From Hymenobacter translucens (GTDB lineage: Bacteria; Bacteroidota; Bacteroidia; Cytophagales; Hymenobacteraceae): DNA of 64,000 bases. Location: assembly GCF_020685205.1 (NCBI RefSeq), contig NZ_JAJERB010000005.1, positions 310,001-374,000 on the forward strand, written 5' to 3'. Shown here piece by piece: positions 44,901-52,857 of this stretch; positions within the stretch are counted from its first letter, which is position 1; every line of letters starts with the position of its first letter. The translations under genes and the position numbers were made by a program. The notes under the pieces were generated by a model, which saw only the letters and a list, made by a program, of their open reading frames with translations, did no database searches and was not told where the DNA came from.

Positions 44901-45159
44901 GTACTCCACCAACTACTTCCGGGTGCGTAACATCACGCTGGGCTACAACCTGGGCACCATCCTGCCCAAGACTATTGCCCAGGGTGCCCGCCTCTACGTG
45001 TCCGCCGAGAACTTCTTCGGCCGCGACACCTACCGCGGCGGCTACAACGTGGACGCTACCAACTCCGACACCGGCGGCAGCGGCTTCTCAGTTGGCACCG
45101 ACTATGGCGGGCTGCCCCTGACCAAGTCGATGACGGTAGGCCTGAACGTTACTTTTTAG
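41941..45159 (+). CDS. susC: SusC-family TonB-dependent outer-membrane transporter
   Basis: 1072 aa. After the signal peptide comes a carboxypeptidase-regulatory-like domain (GKVVSTNGEGLPGVTVVLKG...FSFIGYSTQERPF), then LSEVVVVGYGTQKRAEVTGAI, the hallmark of SusC proteins. The plug contains AAAAAIYGSRAANGVVLVTTKRG, and the barrel runs to the C-terminal MTVGLNVTF. It imports oligosaccharides, here probably rhamnogalacturonan or pectin fragments, using TonB energy. It is followed by susD after a spacer of inverted-repeat words. The substrate is inferred from the locus. Confidence 0.95.
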   Translation: MKKSYTWRRYQAVACLPLLLLAGPGLAPVQAAPTREAVAEWQLTGKVVSTNGEGLPGVTVVLKGTTRGTTTGTDGSFSLSVPETAGTLIFSFIGYSTQERPFSGSQRFDIRLSEDAKALSEVVVVGYGTQKRAEVTGAIATLDASKLEERPIIRVDQALVGQIAGVNVQQNTGLPGRGFNVQVRGTGSITAGNQPLYVIDGFPLEGASPNGNGNYATGSPLDNINPNDIQSIEVLKDAAAAAIYGSRAANGVVLVTTKRGKTGKPQITFNTYAGYSQMAKKLDLLTSEEWVERATEIINNNWVRSTPTTPGATPRLASQSTAERQRILGISTINPSLMLDERWAMPGHPGLDYIDWQDAIFRTGKVQNYQVSASGATNNVNYYISGNYTDQEGIVIGVAYKRYSGRANVEVKASEKLKFGLNISPSYAISNDPGVEGKDNLAQKFITMVPVAESSAGVYTNYGDNPVYTWAGTSVSPVGELENRQQQTTTFRTLNTVYGEYEVLRDLRFRSTLNLDNTDSRAKSYIPNSRLVGSGAVGTFAGFRKQAFVNENTLSYSHLFGDKHDVSAVGGYSYNFFKTETDRLRSSGGFTNSAVTTLNGATNITGTGDNGTTETQNVLISYFGRVQYAYEGKYLASVSARRDGSSRFGEDRRWGIFPAASLGWRLSQEEFMKGINAISELKLRTSIGFSGNNNIGDYSAIPTLGVNPYTFGGAVASGQSPNKAPNSMLGWERSRTLNFGLDYGILKNRITGAFDYYTKTSKDLLLNVPRPSASGYSSQLVNIGEVVNRGWEVELRSHNLTGAFEWNTSLNFSHNENEVVHLGPGDATIEIASPYGASSTLLMVGQPMFVFYAIQQTGILSQSDLDGGQAIIPGQTVGDPRFNDANKDGVINEKDRVIIGQPNPKYIWGITNNFTYKGFDLSVLVQGQNGGSLYSLIGRAIDNSGMGYNQNVLGLQRDRWRSPDNPGAGERGKAQTNFTPLKSDSWLYSTNYFRVRNITLGYNLGTILPKTIAQGARLYVSAENFFGRDTYRGGYNVDATNSDTGGSGFSVGTDYGGLPLTKSMTVGLNVTF

Positions 45160-45254
45160 AAAGAAGACAGGAGCTAGGAGTCAGGAGTTGGAATCTGTTC
45201 CGACTTCTCTCCTCCCCGCTCCTACCTCCTGACTCCCAGCTCCTAGCTCCTCCC
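45160..45254 (+). repeat. Word-type inverted repeat between susC and susD (R4)
   Basis: CAGGAGCTAGGAGTCAGGAG (from 45168) and the inverse CTCCTGACTCCCAGCTCCTA (to about 45250) fold into a long stem in the susCD transcript, ending only a few bases before the susD ATG. The same words occur inside the RND pump gene at 2226-2320. Confidence 0.65.
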
Positions 45255-46799
45255 ATGAAAAAGACCATCCTTCCCCTGCTGCTGGCCTGCGGCCTGCTCA
45301 CCCTCGGCAGCTGCGAAAAAGACCTGAACCAGGCACCGATTTCCAGCGGCTCGGTGCCCACCTTCTACCGCACCGCCGACGACTTCACCCAGGCCGTGAA
45401 CTCGGTCTACAGCTCCCTGCGCGACTACCCCGACCGCCTGTACACGATGTCGGAAACCCGGTCGGATAATATCTACGGGGTCAGCTCCCAGGGTATCCGC
45501 ACCTGGGAGCCCATCAACAACTTCGCCACCACCATTGCCTCGAACGAATACCCGGATGCCAGCTGGAGCTCGGCTTTCACCGGCGTGTTCCGGGCCAACG
45601 TGGTGCTGGACCAGCTAAGCAAGAACGGCTCGGTGCTGACCGAAGCCACCCGCAACCGAATGGAAGGCGAGGCCCGGTTTCTGCGCGCTTTCTTTTACCT
45701 CGACCTGGTGCGCAACTTCGGCAAAGTGCCCCTGATTGACCGTCCGCTGGAGCCCCAGGAAGTAGCCGAGATTCCGCGCACGCCGGTAGCCCAGGTTTAC
45801 GACCTGATCATCTCCGACCTGAAGACGGCCGTTACCAAGCTGCCCGCCACCTACCCCGCCGCCGACCTGGGCCGGGCTACCAGCGGCGCCGCCAAGGGCA
45901 TCCTGGCGTTGACCTACATGACCCGCTCGGGCCCGACTTACGGTATTGAAGGCCCTGGCCTCGGCACCAACGACTACGCCGAAGCCCTGCGCCTGCTCGA
46001 TGAAATCATCAGCAGCGGTACCTACTCGCTTATTACGGCGGCCGGCACCGCGCCCAGCGCCTACGCCAACGTATTCTCCTACACCAACGAAAACAACCGC
46101 GAGGTGCTGTTCGACGTGCAGTACCTGAGCGGGGGCACCGGCCTGGGCGCATCCTATCCTTCGATTCTACTGACCAACAACTACTTTCAGTCGATTGGCG
46201 CGGGCACCGGCTTTGGCACCGGCGACGAGCTGCGCCCGGCTTCCGAAAACCTGGTTAGCTCGTTTGCCACCGGCGACACCCGCAAGGCCCAGGCCCTGCA
46301 GGTAGGCTACACCACCACGACCACTCCGGTTGCCGTCGAGAACCGCACGGCCATCAAGAAGTACGTGAACGGCGCCCTGCGTGGCACCAGCCGCACCGAC
46401 TGGCCCATCAACTTCATCGTGCTGCGCTACGCCGACATCCTGCTGCTCAAGGCCGAGGCCCTGCTGAAAAGCGGCGGCTCCCAGGCCACGGTAGATGCCC
46501 TGGTAAAGCAGGTGCGTGACCGCGCCGGCCTCGCGGCCTCCCCGCTGACGGGCGTGACGCTGCCCCAGCTGATGGAAGAACGGCGCCGCGAGTTTGTAGG
46601 CGAAGGTCTGCGCTGGCACGACCTGGTGCGCTCGGGCCTGGCCCTGACGGTGATGAACGCCTGGATTCCGGCTCAGGAGCCCAACCCACAGACCCGCCGC
46701 ATGCGCTTCCCGCTCAACGCCAACGACCTGATCTACCCGGTACCGCAGGACGAGCTGGCTGCTTCTTCCTACCGCTATGAGCAGAACCCCGGTTACTAG
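45255..46799 (+). CDS. susD: SusD-family surface glycan-binding lipoprotein
   Basis: 514 aa. The lipoprotein signal MKKTILPLLLACGLLTLGSC gives Cys20. The SusD pattern follows: FYRTADDFTQAVNSVYSSLRD, EGEARFLRAFFYLDLVRNFGKVPLI, GAAKGILALTYM, then LRYADILLLKAEALL and MEERRREFVGEGLRWHDLVR near the end. It caps the SusC channel and helps deliver glycan. The closing residues YRYEQNPGY are typical. A clear terminator-like stem lies just after the gene, so downstream glycosidases may be read through or separately expressed. Confidence 0.95.
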   Translation: MKKTILPLLLACGLLTLGSCEKDLNQAPISSGSVPTFYRTADDFTQAVNSVYSSLRDYPDRLYTMSETRSDNIYGVSSQGIRTWEPINNFATTIASNEYPDASWSSAFTGVFRANVVLDQLSKNGSVLTEATRNRMEGEARFLRAFFYLDLVRNFGKVPLIDRPLEPQEVAEIPRTPVAQVYDLIISDLKTAVTKLPATYPAADLGRATSGAAKGILALTYMTRSGPTYGIEGPGLGTNDYAEALRLLDEIISSGTYSLITAAGTAPSAYANVFSYTNENNREVLFDVQYLSGGTGLGASYPSILLTNNYFQSIGAGTGFGTGDELRPASENLVSSFATGDTRKAQALQVGYTTTTTPVAVENRTAIKKYVNGALRGTSRTDWPINFIVLRYADILLLKAEALLKSGGSQATVDALVKQVRDRAGLAASPLTGVTLPQLMEERRREFVGEGLRWHDLVRSGLALTVMNAWIPAQEPNPQTRRMRFPLNANDLIYPVPQDELAASSYRYEQNPGY

Positions 46800-46820
46800 C
46801 CCGTAGCGAACTTGCAGGCC

Positions 46821-46868
46821 CGGCCTGAACGTTTTCAGCCGCGCTGAGAGCGTTCAGGCCGTTGTTTT
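46821..46868 (+). terminator. Intrinsic terminator after susD
   Basis: CGGCCTGAACG and GCGTTCAGGCCG pair around a 25-nt loop containing a second small hairpin (CAGC/GCTG), followed by TTGTTTTT. Confidence 0.75.
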
Positions 46869-46982
46869 TCTGACTGCTACCTAATCCCCCTTCCCATCCG
46901 ACACGCCCTCAACTTCTTACGCATTCCCCGCCCCCGTGCTTGCTCCGTAGCCCCCCGGCGGAGCTGGCTGGGCAGGCTGCTG

Positions 46983-49900
46983 GTGGCAGCGGCGTTGCTT
47001 AGCCCGGCGGCGCACGCCCAGGCGCCGCCGGAACTCTGGCACGGGCAGGAACGGACCCTGCGCTACCGTCCCGATGGCGCCGACTTCGTCATCACCAACG
47101 GCACGCACCGCTTCACCCGGGCTTTGTACGGCACCAACACGGCCTTCCGGGTAGAAGCCGGTGACCTGCCCGAGTTTGCGCTCTACCTGCCCGGCATGGG
47201 GGGCAATCTGAAGTTTGGCCTGCTGGCCGCCGACGGCCAGAGCAAATGGCTGCCGAAAGCAACCAGAATTGCCGCCCGCTACCGGCCCGGCGCCATGCGC
47301 TACGAGGTCACCGACCCGCTGCTGGGTTCGGCTACGCTGCGCCTCGACGTGCTGGCCCGGGCCGAGGCCGAAGGCATCGTGGTAAAGGCCTGGTTCGATG
47401 GTGCCCCCGCCGGGTTAAAGCTGATCTGGGCCTTCGGGGGCGCTACCGGCAAGAAGTTCAGCCGCGACGGCGACATCGGGGCCGACCCCGAATCCAGCTT
47501 CGACCTCAAGCCCGACTACTGCCGGGGTAATGTGTTTGCGCTCAGCAAAAACACATTTACGTTGCGTTTCGGAGCTGATGCCCGCCCGGCCAAGCCTGGT
47601 GCCGCGCCGGCGGAGCCAAAGCAGCTTACGGGTATAGTGCCGGTCTCCTCCACGCTTCACGTTGCCGATGCCGGCCGGCAGGAGTCGCCCCGGCAGCTGT
47701 GGGAATCGGGGGTTTCGGAAACCCCGGTGCTGACCGGCGCGGTGCCGGTAAAGGCCGGGGAAGCGCTGTACTTCGCCATCCAGAAGCCCGAAACCGGCCC
47801 GGTACCGCGCTACGCCGACGTAGCCAGGCTCTTCGACCAGGCCGAGGCGGCGCGGCAGACGCTGGCGAATCGGGTGCAGGTACGTACGCCCGACCCGTAC
47901 CTGAACACCCTGGGCGGGGCGCTGAGCGTGGCCGCCGACGCCATCTGGGAGTCGCCCTCCTACCTGCACGGCTCGGTGGCCTGGCGGATGCGCCTCAACG
48001 GCTGGCGCGGCGCCTACGCCGCCGACGCGCTGAGCTGGCACGACCGGGCCCGCAGCCACTTCCGGGCGTACGCTCAGTCCCAACTCACCGCGCCCGAAAC
48101 CGGTCCGCTGGTGATGGACACGGCTTTGCACCTGGCCCGCCACCAGGAAAAGCTGGGCACCGCCGTGTTCAGCAGCGGCTACATCAGCCGCAACCCCGGC
48201 GGCGACTTCCGCCCCCACCACTACGACATGAACCTGGTGTTCATCGACCAGCTGCTGCGCCACTTCCGCTGGACCGGCGACCTGGCCCTGGCCCGGGAGC
48301 TGTGGCCGCTGCTGCAGCGCCACCTGGCCTGGGAAAAGCGCAACTTCGACCGGGATGGTGACGGGCTCTACGACGCCTACGCCGCCATCTGGGCCTCCGA
48401 CGCCCTGCAGTACAGCGGGGGTGGCGTGGCCCATTCGTCGTCGTACAACTACCTGGCAAACCAGCTGACGGCTGAGCTGGCCCGGCACCTGGGCGAAAAC
48501 CCGACGCCTTATCAGGACGAAGCCACCAAAATCAAACAGGCCCTGGACACCCGGCTGTGGATGCCCGCGCTGGGCTGGTACGCCGAATACCAGGATGCCC
48601 TGGGCTTAAAGCAGCTTCACCCCGCCGCCGGCCTCTGGACCATCTACCACGCCCTCGACTCCGAAGTACCTGACCCGTTCCAGGCCTACCAGGCGCTGCG
48701 CTACGTGGACGCTGAAATCCCCCACATTCCGGTGCGGGCTGCGGGTCTGCCCGACGCGGGCTACCACCTGCTTTCCACCACCAACTGGCAGCCCTACGAC
48801 TGGTCGCTGAATAACGTGGCTATGGCGGAGGTGCTGCACACCACGCTGGCCGGCTGGCAGGCGGGCCACTCCGAACAGGCGTTTCTGCTGTGGAAAAGCG
48901 CCCTGCTCGAAAGCATGTACCTGGGCTCCAGCCCCGGCAACTTTCAGCAGGTTTCGTTTTATGACGCCCACCGCGGGGAGCTGTACCGCGACTTTGCCGA
49001 CCCCATCGGCATGGCCGCCCGCTCGTTGGTGGAAGGGCTGTTCGGTATCCGGCCCGATGCGCTGAACAATACGTTGGTCGTGCGCCCGGGCTTTCCCGCC
49101 GCCTGGAACGAAGCTGCTTTGCAAGTCCCTGACGTAGCCTTCGACTTCCGCCGGCAAGGCACGGTCGACACGTACAACATCACGCCGCATTTCGCCCGGC
49201 CCCTGACGCTGCGTCTGCAGGTACCAGCCCGCCTGGCCGGGGTGCAGCGCGTGACGGTGAACGGACAACAGGTTGACTGGAAAAACGTGGAGTCGGCCGT
49301 GGGCCGGCCCGTGCTGGAAATCAGCAGCGCGCCGCAGCCCGGCTACGTGGTGAGAATCCAGTGGCAGGGCGATGCGCCCGACGTGGCCGCCACCGCGCCC
49401 GGCTACGCGCCCGGATCGGGCCTGACCGTGGTTTTTCCGCACGCCACCATTGTCAAGGTGTTCGACCCCCAGCAGGTGCTGCGCAACACAGCGCCCAATG
49501 GCTCGACCCTTATGACCCAGGTGCAGGGCGCGGCCGGCAGCCGGACTGCCTTCGTGCAACTCCATCAGGGCGACCTGACCTGGTGGGAGCCGCTGCCCGT
49601 GAAGATCGTGGAGCCGGTAGCGGTGCTGCCCGACCAGGTGGCCCTGCAAAGCGGCCTGGTGCGCTTCCGGGTGCAAAACAACCGGAACACGCCCCTGAGC
49701 GGCACCGTCCGCATCGGGCGGGGCAAGACGGCTGCCTCCGTGCCGGTAAATGTGCCGGCCCTGGGCATTTCCGAACTTATTACCGCCCCGGCCCCCAGCA
49801 CCCTGACCGGCAGCAACGCCGTCGCCGTAGCCTGGGGCCGGGAGCAGCTGGAAACCAGGGTAACCGCGTGGCAACAGCGCGCTGACCAGCCTTTAAAGAC

Positions 49901-50621
49901 GGAGCCGGTAAACCTGACGCCCTATTTCAACGACCGGGTAACGCAGATTTTCCAGAACCACTACCTCTCGCCCCGCCCGCTGGGGCCCACGCTGCAGCTG
50001 CCCACTCAGGGCATCGGCAACTGGTGCTATCCGCTGACTCAGGCCAACATCGACGACGCGGGCCTGCGCCGGCAGGCCGGTGAGAAAAATGAGTTCCAAC
50101 TGCCCTGGGGCGTGAGCCTGCGCACGCCAAGCCAGGCCGAGGAAAAGAACGTGCTGTTTGTGTCGCAGTGGGACAACTACCCCGACCAGGCCACCGTGCC
50201 GCTGAAGGGCCGGGCCCGGCATGCCTACCTGCTGCTGGCCGGCTCCACCAACCCCATGCAAAGCCAGCTCACCAACGGCGAAGTACGCATAGCCTACACC
50301 GATGGCACAACCGAAATCCTGACCCTGCGCAACCCCGACAACTGGGCGCCCATCGAGCAGGACTACCTCGAAGACGGCTTCGCCTTCCGGACCGGCGCCC
50401 CGCGCCCCTACCGGCTGCGTCTGAAAACCGGGCTGCTTACCAACGCCCACGAAGACTACGTCAACATCAAGGGCTACAGCACCCGCGCCATCGACGGCGG
50501 GGCCGCTACCGTACTCGATCTACCCCTGAACCCCGCCAAAAAGCTTAAATCCCTTACCGTAAAGGCCCTGGCGAATGACGTGGTCATTGGTCTGATGAGC
50601 GTGACGCTGGTGCGGGAATAA
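46983..50621 (+). CDS. Large exported six-hairpin glycosidase-like protein (DUF4450 type)
   Basis: 1212 aa from GTG 46983, the first conventional start. The first part is a beta domain (RYRPDGADFVITNGTHRFTRALYG, LPGMGGNLKFGLL). The centre is an (alpha/alpha)6-type region with SVAWRMRLNGWRGAYAADALSWHDRARSHF, NLVFIDQLLRHFRWTGD and a DxDxDG loop (DRDGDGLYDAYAAIWASDALQY). Beta-sandwich domains complete it. This resembles DUF4450 proteins of Bacteroidota glycan loci; I do not know an assigned activity. The frame stays open upstream with RRSWLGRLL before LVAAALLSPAAHAQ, suggesting the true start is a non-AUG codon further 5'. It is 9 bp from the next gene. Confidence 0.7.
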   Translation: MAAALLSPAAHAQAPPELWHGQERTLRYRPDGADFVITNGTHRFTRALYGTNTAFRVEAGDLPEFALYLPGMGGNLKFGLLAADGQSKWLPKATRIAARYRPGAMRYEVTDPLLGSATLRLDVLARAEAEGIVVKAWFDGAPAGLKLIWAFGGATGKKFSRDGDIGADPESSFDLKPDYCRGNVFALSKNTFTLRFGADARPAKPGAAPAEPKQLTGIVPVSSTLHVADAGRQESPRQLWESGVSETPVLTGAVPVKAGEALYFAIQKPETGPVPRYADVARLFDQAEAARQTLANRVQVRTPDPYLNTLGGALSVAADAIWESPSYLHGSVAWRMRLNGWRGAYAADALSWHDRARSHFRAYAQSQLTAPETGPLVMDTALHLARHQEKLGTAVFSSGYISRNPGGDFRPHHYDMNLVFIDQLLRHFRWTGDLALARELWPLLQRHLAWEKRNFDRDGDGLYDAYAAIWASDALQYSGGGVAHSSSYNYLANQLTAELARHLGENPTPYQDEATKIKQALDTRLWMPALGWYAEYQDALGLKQLHPAAGLWTIYHALDSEVPDPFQAYQALRYVDAEIPHIPVRAAGLPDAGYHLLSTTNWQPYDWSLNNVAMAEVLHTTLAGWQAGHSEQAFLLWKSALLESMYLGSSPGNFQQVSFYDAHRGELYRDFADPIGMAARSLVEGLFGIRPDALNNTLVVRPGFPAAWNEAALQVPDVAFDFRRQGTVDTYNITPHFARPLTLRLQVPARLAGVQRVTVNGQQVDWKNVESAVGRPVLEISSAPQPGYVVRIQWQGDAPDVAATAPGYAPGSGLTVVFPHATIVKVFDPQQVLRNTAPNGSTLMTQVQGAAGSRTAFVQLHQGDLTWWEPLPVKIVEPVAVLPDQVALQSGLVRFRVQNNRNTPLSGTVRIGRGKTAASVPVNVPALGISELITAPAPSTLTGSNAVAVAWGREQLETRVTAWQQRADQPLKTEPVNLTPYFNDRVTQIFQNHYLSPRPLGPTLQLPTQGIGNWCYPLTQANIDDAGLRRQAGEKNEFQLPWGVSLRTPSQAEEKNVLFVSQWDNYPDQATVPLKGRARHAYLLLAGSTNPMQSQLTNGEVRIAYTDGTTEILTLRNPDNWAPIEQDYLEDGFAFRTGAPRPYRLRLKTGLLTNAHEDYVNIKGYSTRAIDGGAATVLDLPLNPAKKLKSLTVKALANDVVIGLMSVTLVRE

Positions 50622-50630
50622 GCTAACCGA

Positions 50631-52796
50631 ATGAAAATCCATCCTTTCCAGATGCCTCCTTTCCACAACCTCCTGACCGGGCTGCTCCTGGCCGCCACGG
50701 CCCTGCCCCTGGCCGCGCAGACAACCACGCCCATCGACCGCAAAGCCTTGGTGGAGCGCCACAAGGTAGTCCTGACTACCACCGACACGCTCTCCTCGCT
50801 GTCGGTGGGCAACGGGGCCTTTGCCTTTACGACCGACATCACCGGGCTGCAAACCTTTCCCACGTACTATGAGAAAGGCGTGCCGCTGGGCACGCAGTCG
50901 GAGTGGGGCTGGCACAGCTTCCCGAACACGAACAACTACTTGTTCGACGCGGCCCTGCGCGAGTACGACCTCAACGGCCGCAAGGTAAGCTACGCGGTGC
51001 AGCGCAAGGAGCCCGCCAACAAAGCCGCCGTCGACTACCTGCGCGAGAACCCCCACCGCCTGCAGCTGGGTAATCTGGGCTTTCAGCTGCTCAAGAAGAA
51101 CGGGCAGCCCGCCACCATCAGGGACCTGCGCGACATCCGCCAGGAGCTCAACCCCTGGACCGGGGAAATCAAAAGCCACTTCACGCTGGAAGGCACAGCC
51201 GTCGATGTGCTGACCGTGGGCCACCAGCAGCAGGACGTGGTGGGCGTGCGGGTGGAGTCAAAGCTGATCGGGACCGGCCGGCTGAAGGCACTGTTGCGTT
51301 TTCCCTGGCCAACGGCCGGCTGGTCGGACATGGGCACCAACTACACCCACCCCGAAGGCCACAAGTCCGCCATTGCGCAGCAGAAAAAGACCGGCGCGCT
51401 GGTAATGCACCAGCTCGACACCACCAAGTACTACGTGGAGCTGAGCTGGCAGCAGAGCCCGGCGCTGGCAGCGGGCCAGCCGCATGAATTCGTGCTCACG
51501 CCGGGCAAAAAGGATGAAACGCTCACCTTCACCTTCCGCTTCTCGCCCCGGCCGGGCAGCACCATGCCCACCTTCGCCGAGACGCTCAGGAACAGCCAGC
51601 AGCAGTGGCCGGCGTTCTGGAAAACCGGCGGCGCCGTCGACTTCAGCGGCAGCACCGACCCGCGGGCCAAAGAGCTGGAGCGCCGCGTAGTGCTTTCGCA
51701 GTACCTGACCAAGCTGCAGGGCGCCGGCGCCGAGCCGCCCCAGGAAACCGGGCTGGTGTTCAACAGCTGGTACGGCCGCCCCCACCTGGAAATGCACTGG
51801 TGGCACTCGGCCCACTTCGCCCTGTGGGGCCGCCCGGCCCTACTCGAGAAAAGCCTGGGCTGGTACGCCCGCCCCTCGGTGCAGGCCGTGGCCCGGGGCA
51901 TTGCCAAGCGCCAGGGCTACGAGGGCGTGCGGTGGCAGAAGATGACCGACCCCTGGGGGCAGGAAGGGCCGTCGTCGGTGGGTGCGTTTCTGATCTGGCA
52001 GCAGCCCCACTTCATTTACTTCGCCGAGGAAAGCTACCGGGCCCACCCCGATGTGGCCACGCTCAAGCTCTACCAGGACCGCGTGCATGCCACGGCCGAG
52101 TTCATGGCGTCGTATCCGTTTTTTGAGAAAGACAAGAACCGCTACATCCTCGGCAAGGGCGTAATTCCGGCCCAGGAGCGGTTCAAGGCCGAGGAAACCT
52201 TTAACCCGACGTTTGAGCTGGTGTACTGGAACTGGGCCCTGAACACGGCCCAGCAGTGGCGGGTGCGGCAGGGCCTGGCCCGCAACCCCAAGTGGGACGA
52301 CGTGCTGCAGAAGCTCTCGAAGCTGCCCGAAGCCAACGGCGTGTACCTGGCCACCGAAAGCGCCACCGACTCCTACACCAACCCCGAATACAAGACCGAC
52401 CACCCCTCGGTGCTGGGCGCCTTTGGCATTATGCCCGCTACCGGTCAGGTAGACCCCGTCACCATGCGCCGCACGTTTGATCTGGTGTGGAAAGACTGGA
52501 CCTGGGACCACACCTGGGGCTGGGACTTTCCGATGACCTCGATGACGGCTACCCGCCTGGGCTTGCCCGACAAAGCCGTGGATGCGCTGCTGATGAAGGT
52601 GCGCACCAATACCTACCTGCCCAGCGGCCACAACTACCAGGAAGGCCGCCTGCCCATCTATCTGCCCGGCAACGGGGGCCTGCTCGCCGCCGTGGCCCTG
52701 ATGTGCGCCGGCTACGACGGCTGCAAAGAGAAAAACCCCGGCATTCCCAAGACTGGCTGGCAAGTGAAGTGGGAAGGCCTCAAGCCCATGCCTTAA
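50631..52796 (+). CDS. Exported (alpha/alpha)6 glycosidase-like protein, possibly GH65-related
   Basis: 721 aa with a signal peptide ending LAAQ (about 31). The N-terminal beta-sandwich begins VLTTTDTLSSLSVGNGAFAFTTDITGLQTF, as in GH65/GH95-type proteins. The helical barrel shows NSWYGRPHLEMHWWHSAHFALWGRP, where the Glu could be catalytic by analogy with the WDTE region of GH65, then WDHTWGWDFPMTSMTATRLG. I can name only the clan-like fold. It directly follows the DUF4450-type gene (9 bp), so the two probably act together. An unrecognised glycosidase specificity in rhamnogalacturonan breakdown is possible. Confidence 0.65.
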   Translation: MKIHPFQMPPFHNLLTGLLLAATALPLAAQTTTPIDRKALVERHKVVLTTTDTLSSLSVGNGAFAFTTDITGLQTFPTYYEKGVPLGTQSEWGWHSFPNTNNYLFDAALREYDLNGRKVSYAVQRKEPANKAAVDYLRENPHRLQLGNLGFQLLKKNGQPATIRDLRDIRQELNPWTGEIKSHFTLEGTAVDVLTVGHQQQDVVGVRVESKLIGTGRLKALLRFPWPTAGWSDMGTNYTHPEGHKSAIAQQKKTGALVMHQLDTTKYYVELSWQQSPALAAGQPHEFVLTPGKKDETLTFTFRFSPRPGSTMPTFAETLRNSQQQWPAFWKTGGAVDFSGSTDPRAKELERRVVLSQYLTKLQGAGAEPPQETGLVFNSWYGRPHLEMHWWHSAHFALWGRPALLEKSLGWYARPSVQAVARGIAKRQGYEGVRWQKMTDPWGQEGPSSVGAFLIWQQPHFIYFAEESYRAHPDVATLKLYQDRVHATAEFMASYPFFEKDKNRYILGKGVIPAQERFKAEETFNPTFELVYWNWALNTAQQWRVRQGLARNPKWDDVLQKLSKLPEANGVYLATESATDSYTNPEYKTDHPSVLGAFGIMPATGQVDPVTMRRTFDLVWKDWTWDHTWGWDFPMTSMTATRLGLPDKAVDALLMKVRTNTYLPSGHNYQEGRLPIYLPGNGGLLAAVALMCAGYDGCKEKNPGIPKTGWQVKWEGLKPMP

Positions 52797-52857
52797 TGCA
52801 GAAAACCAGTTCCCCTCCTCGTCTGCGGAGAGGACCTTGATTTACAACCCGAATCTG

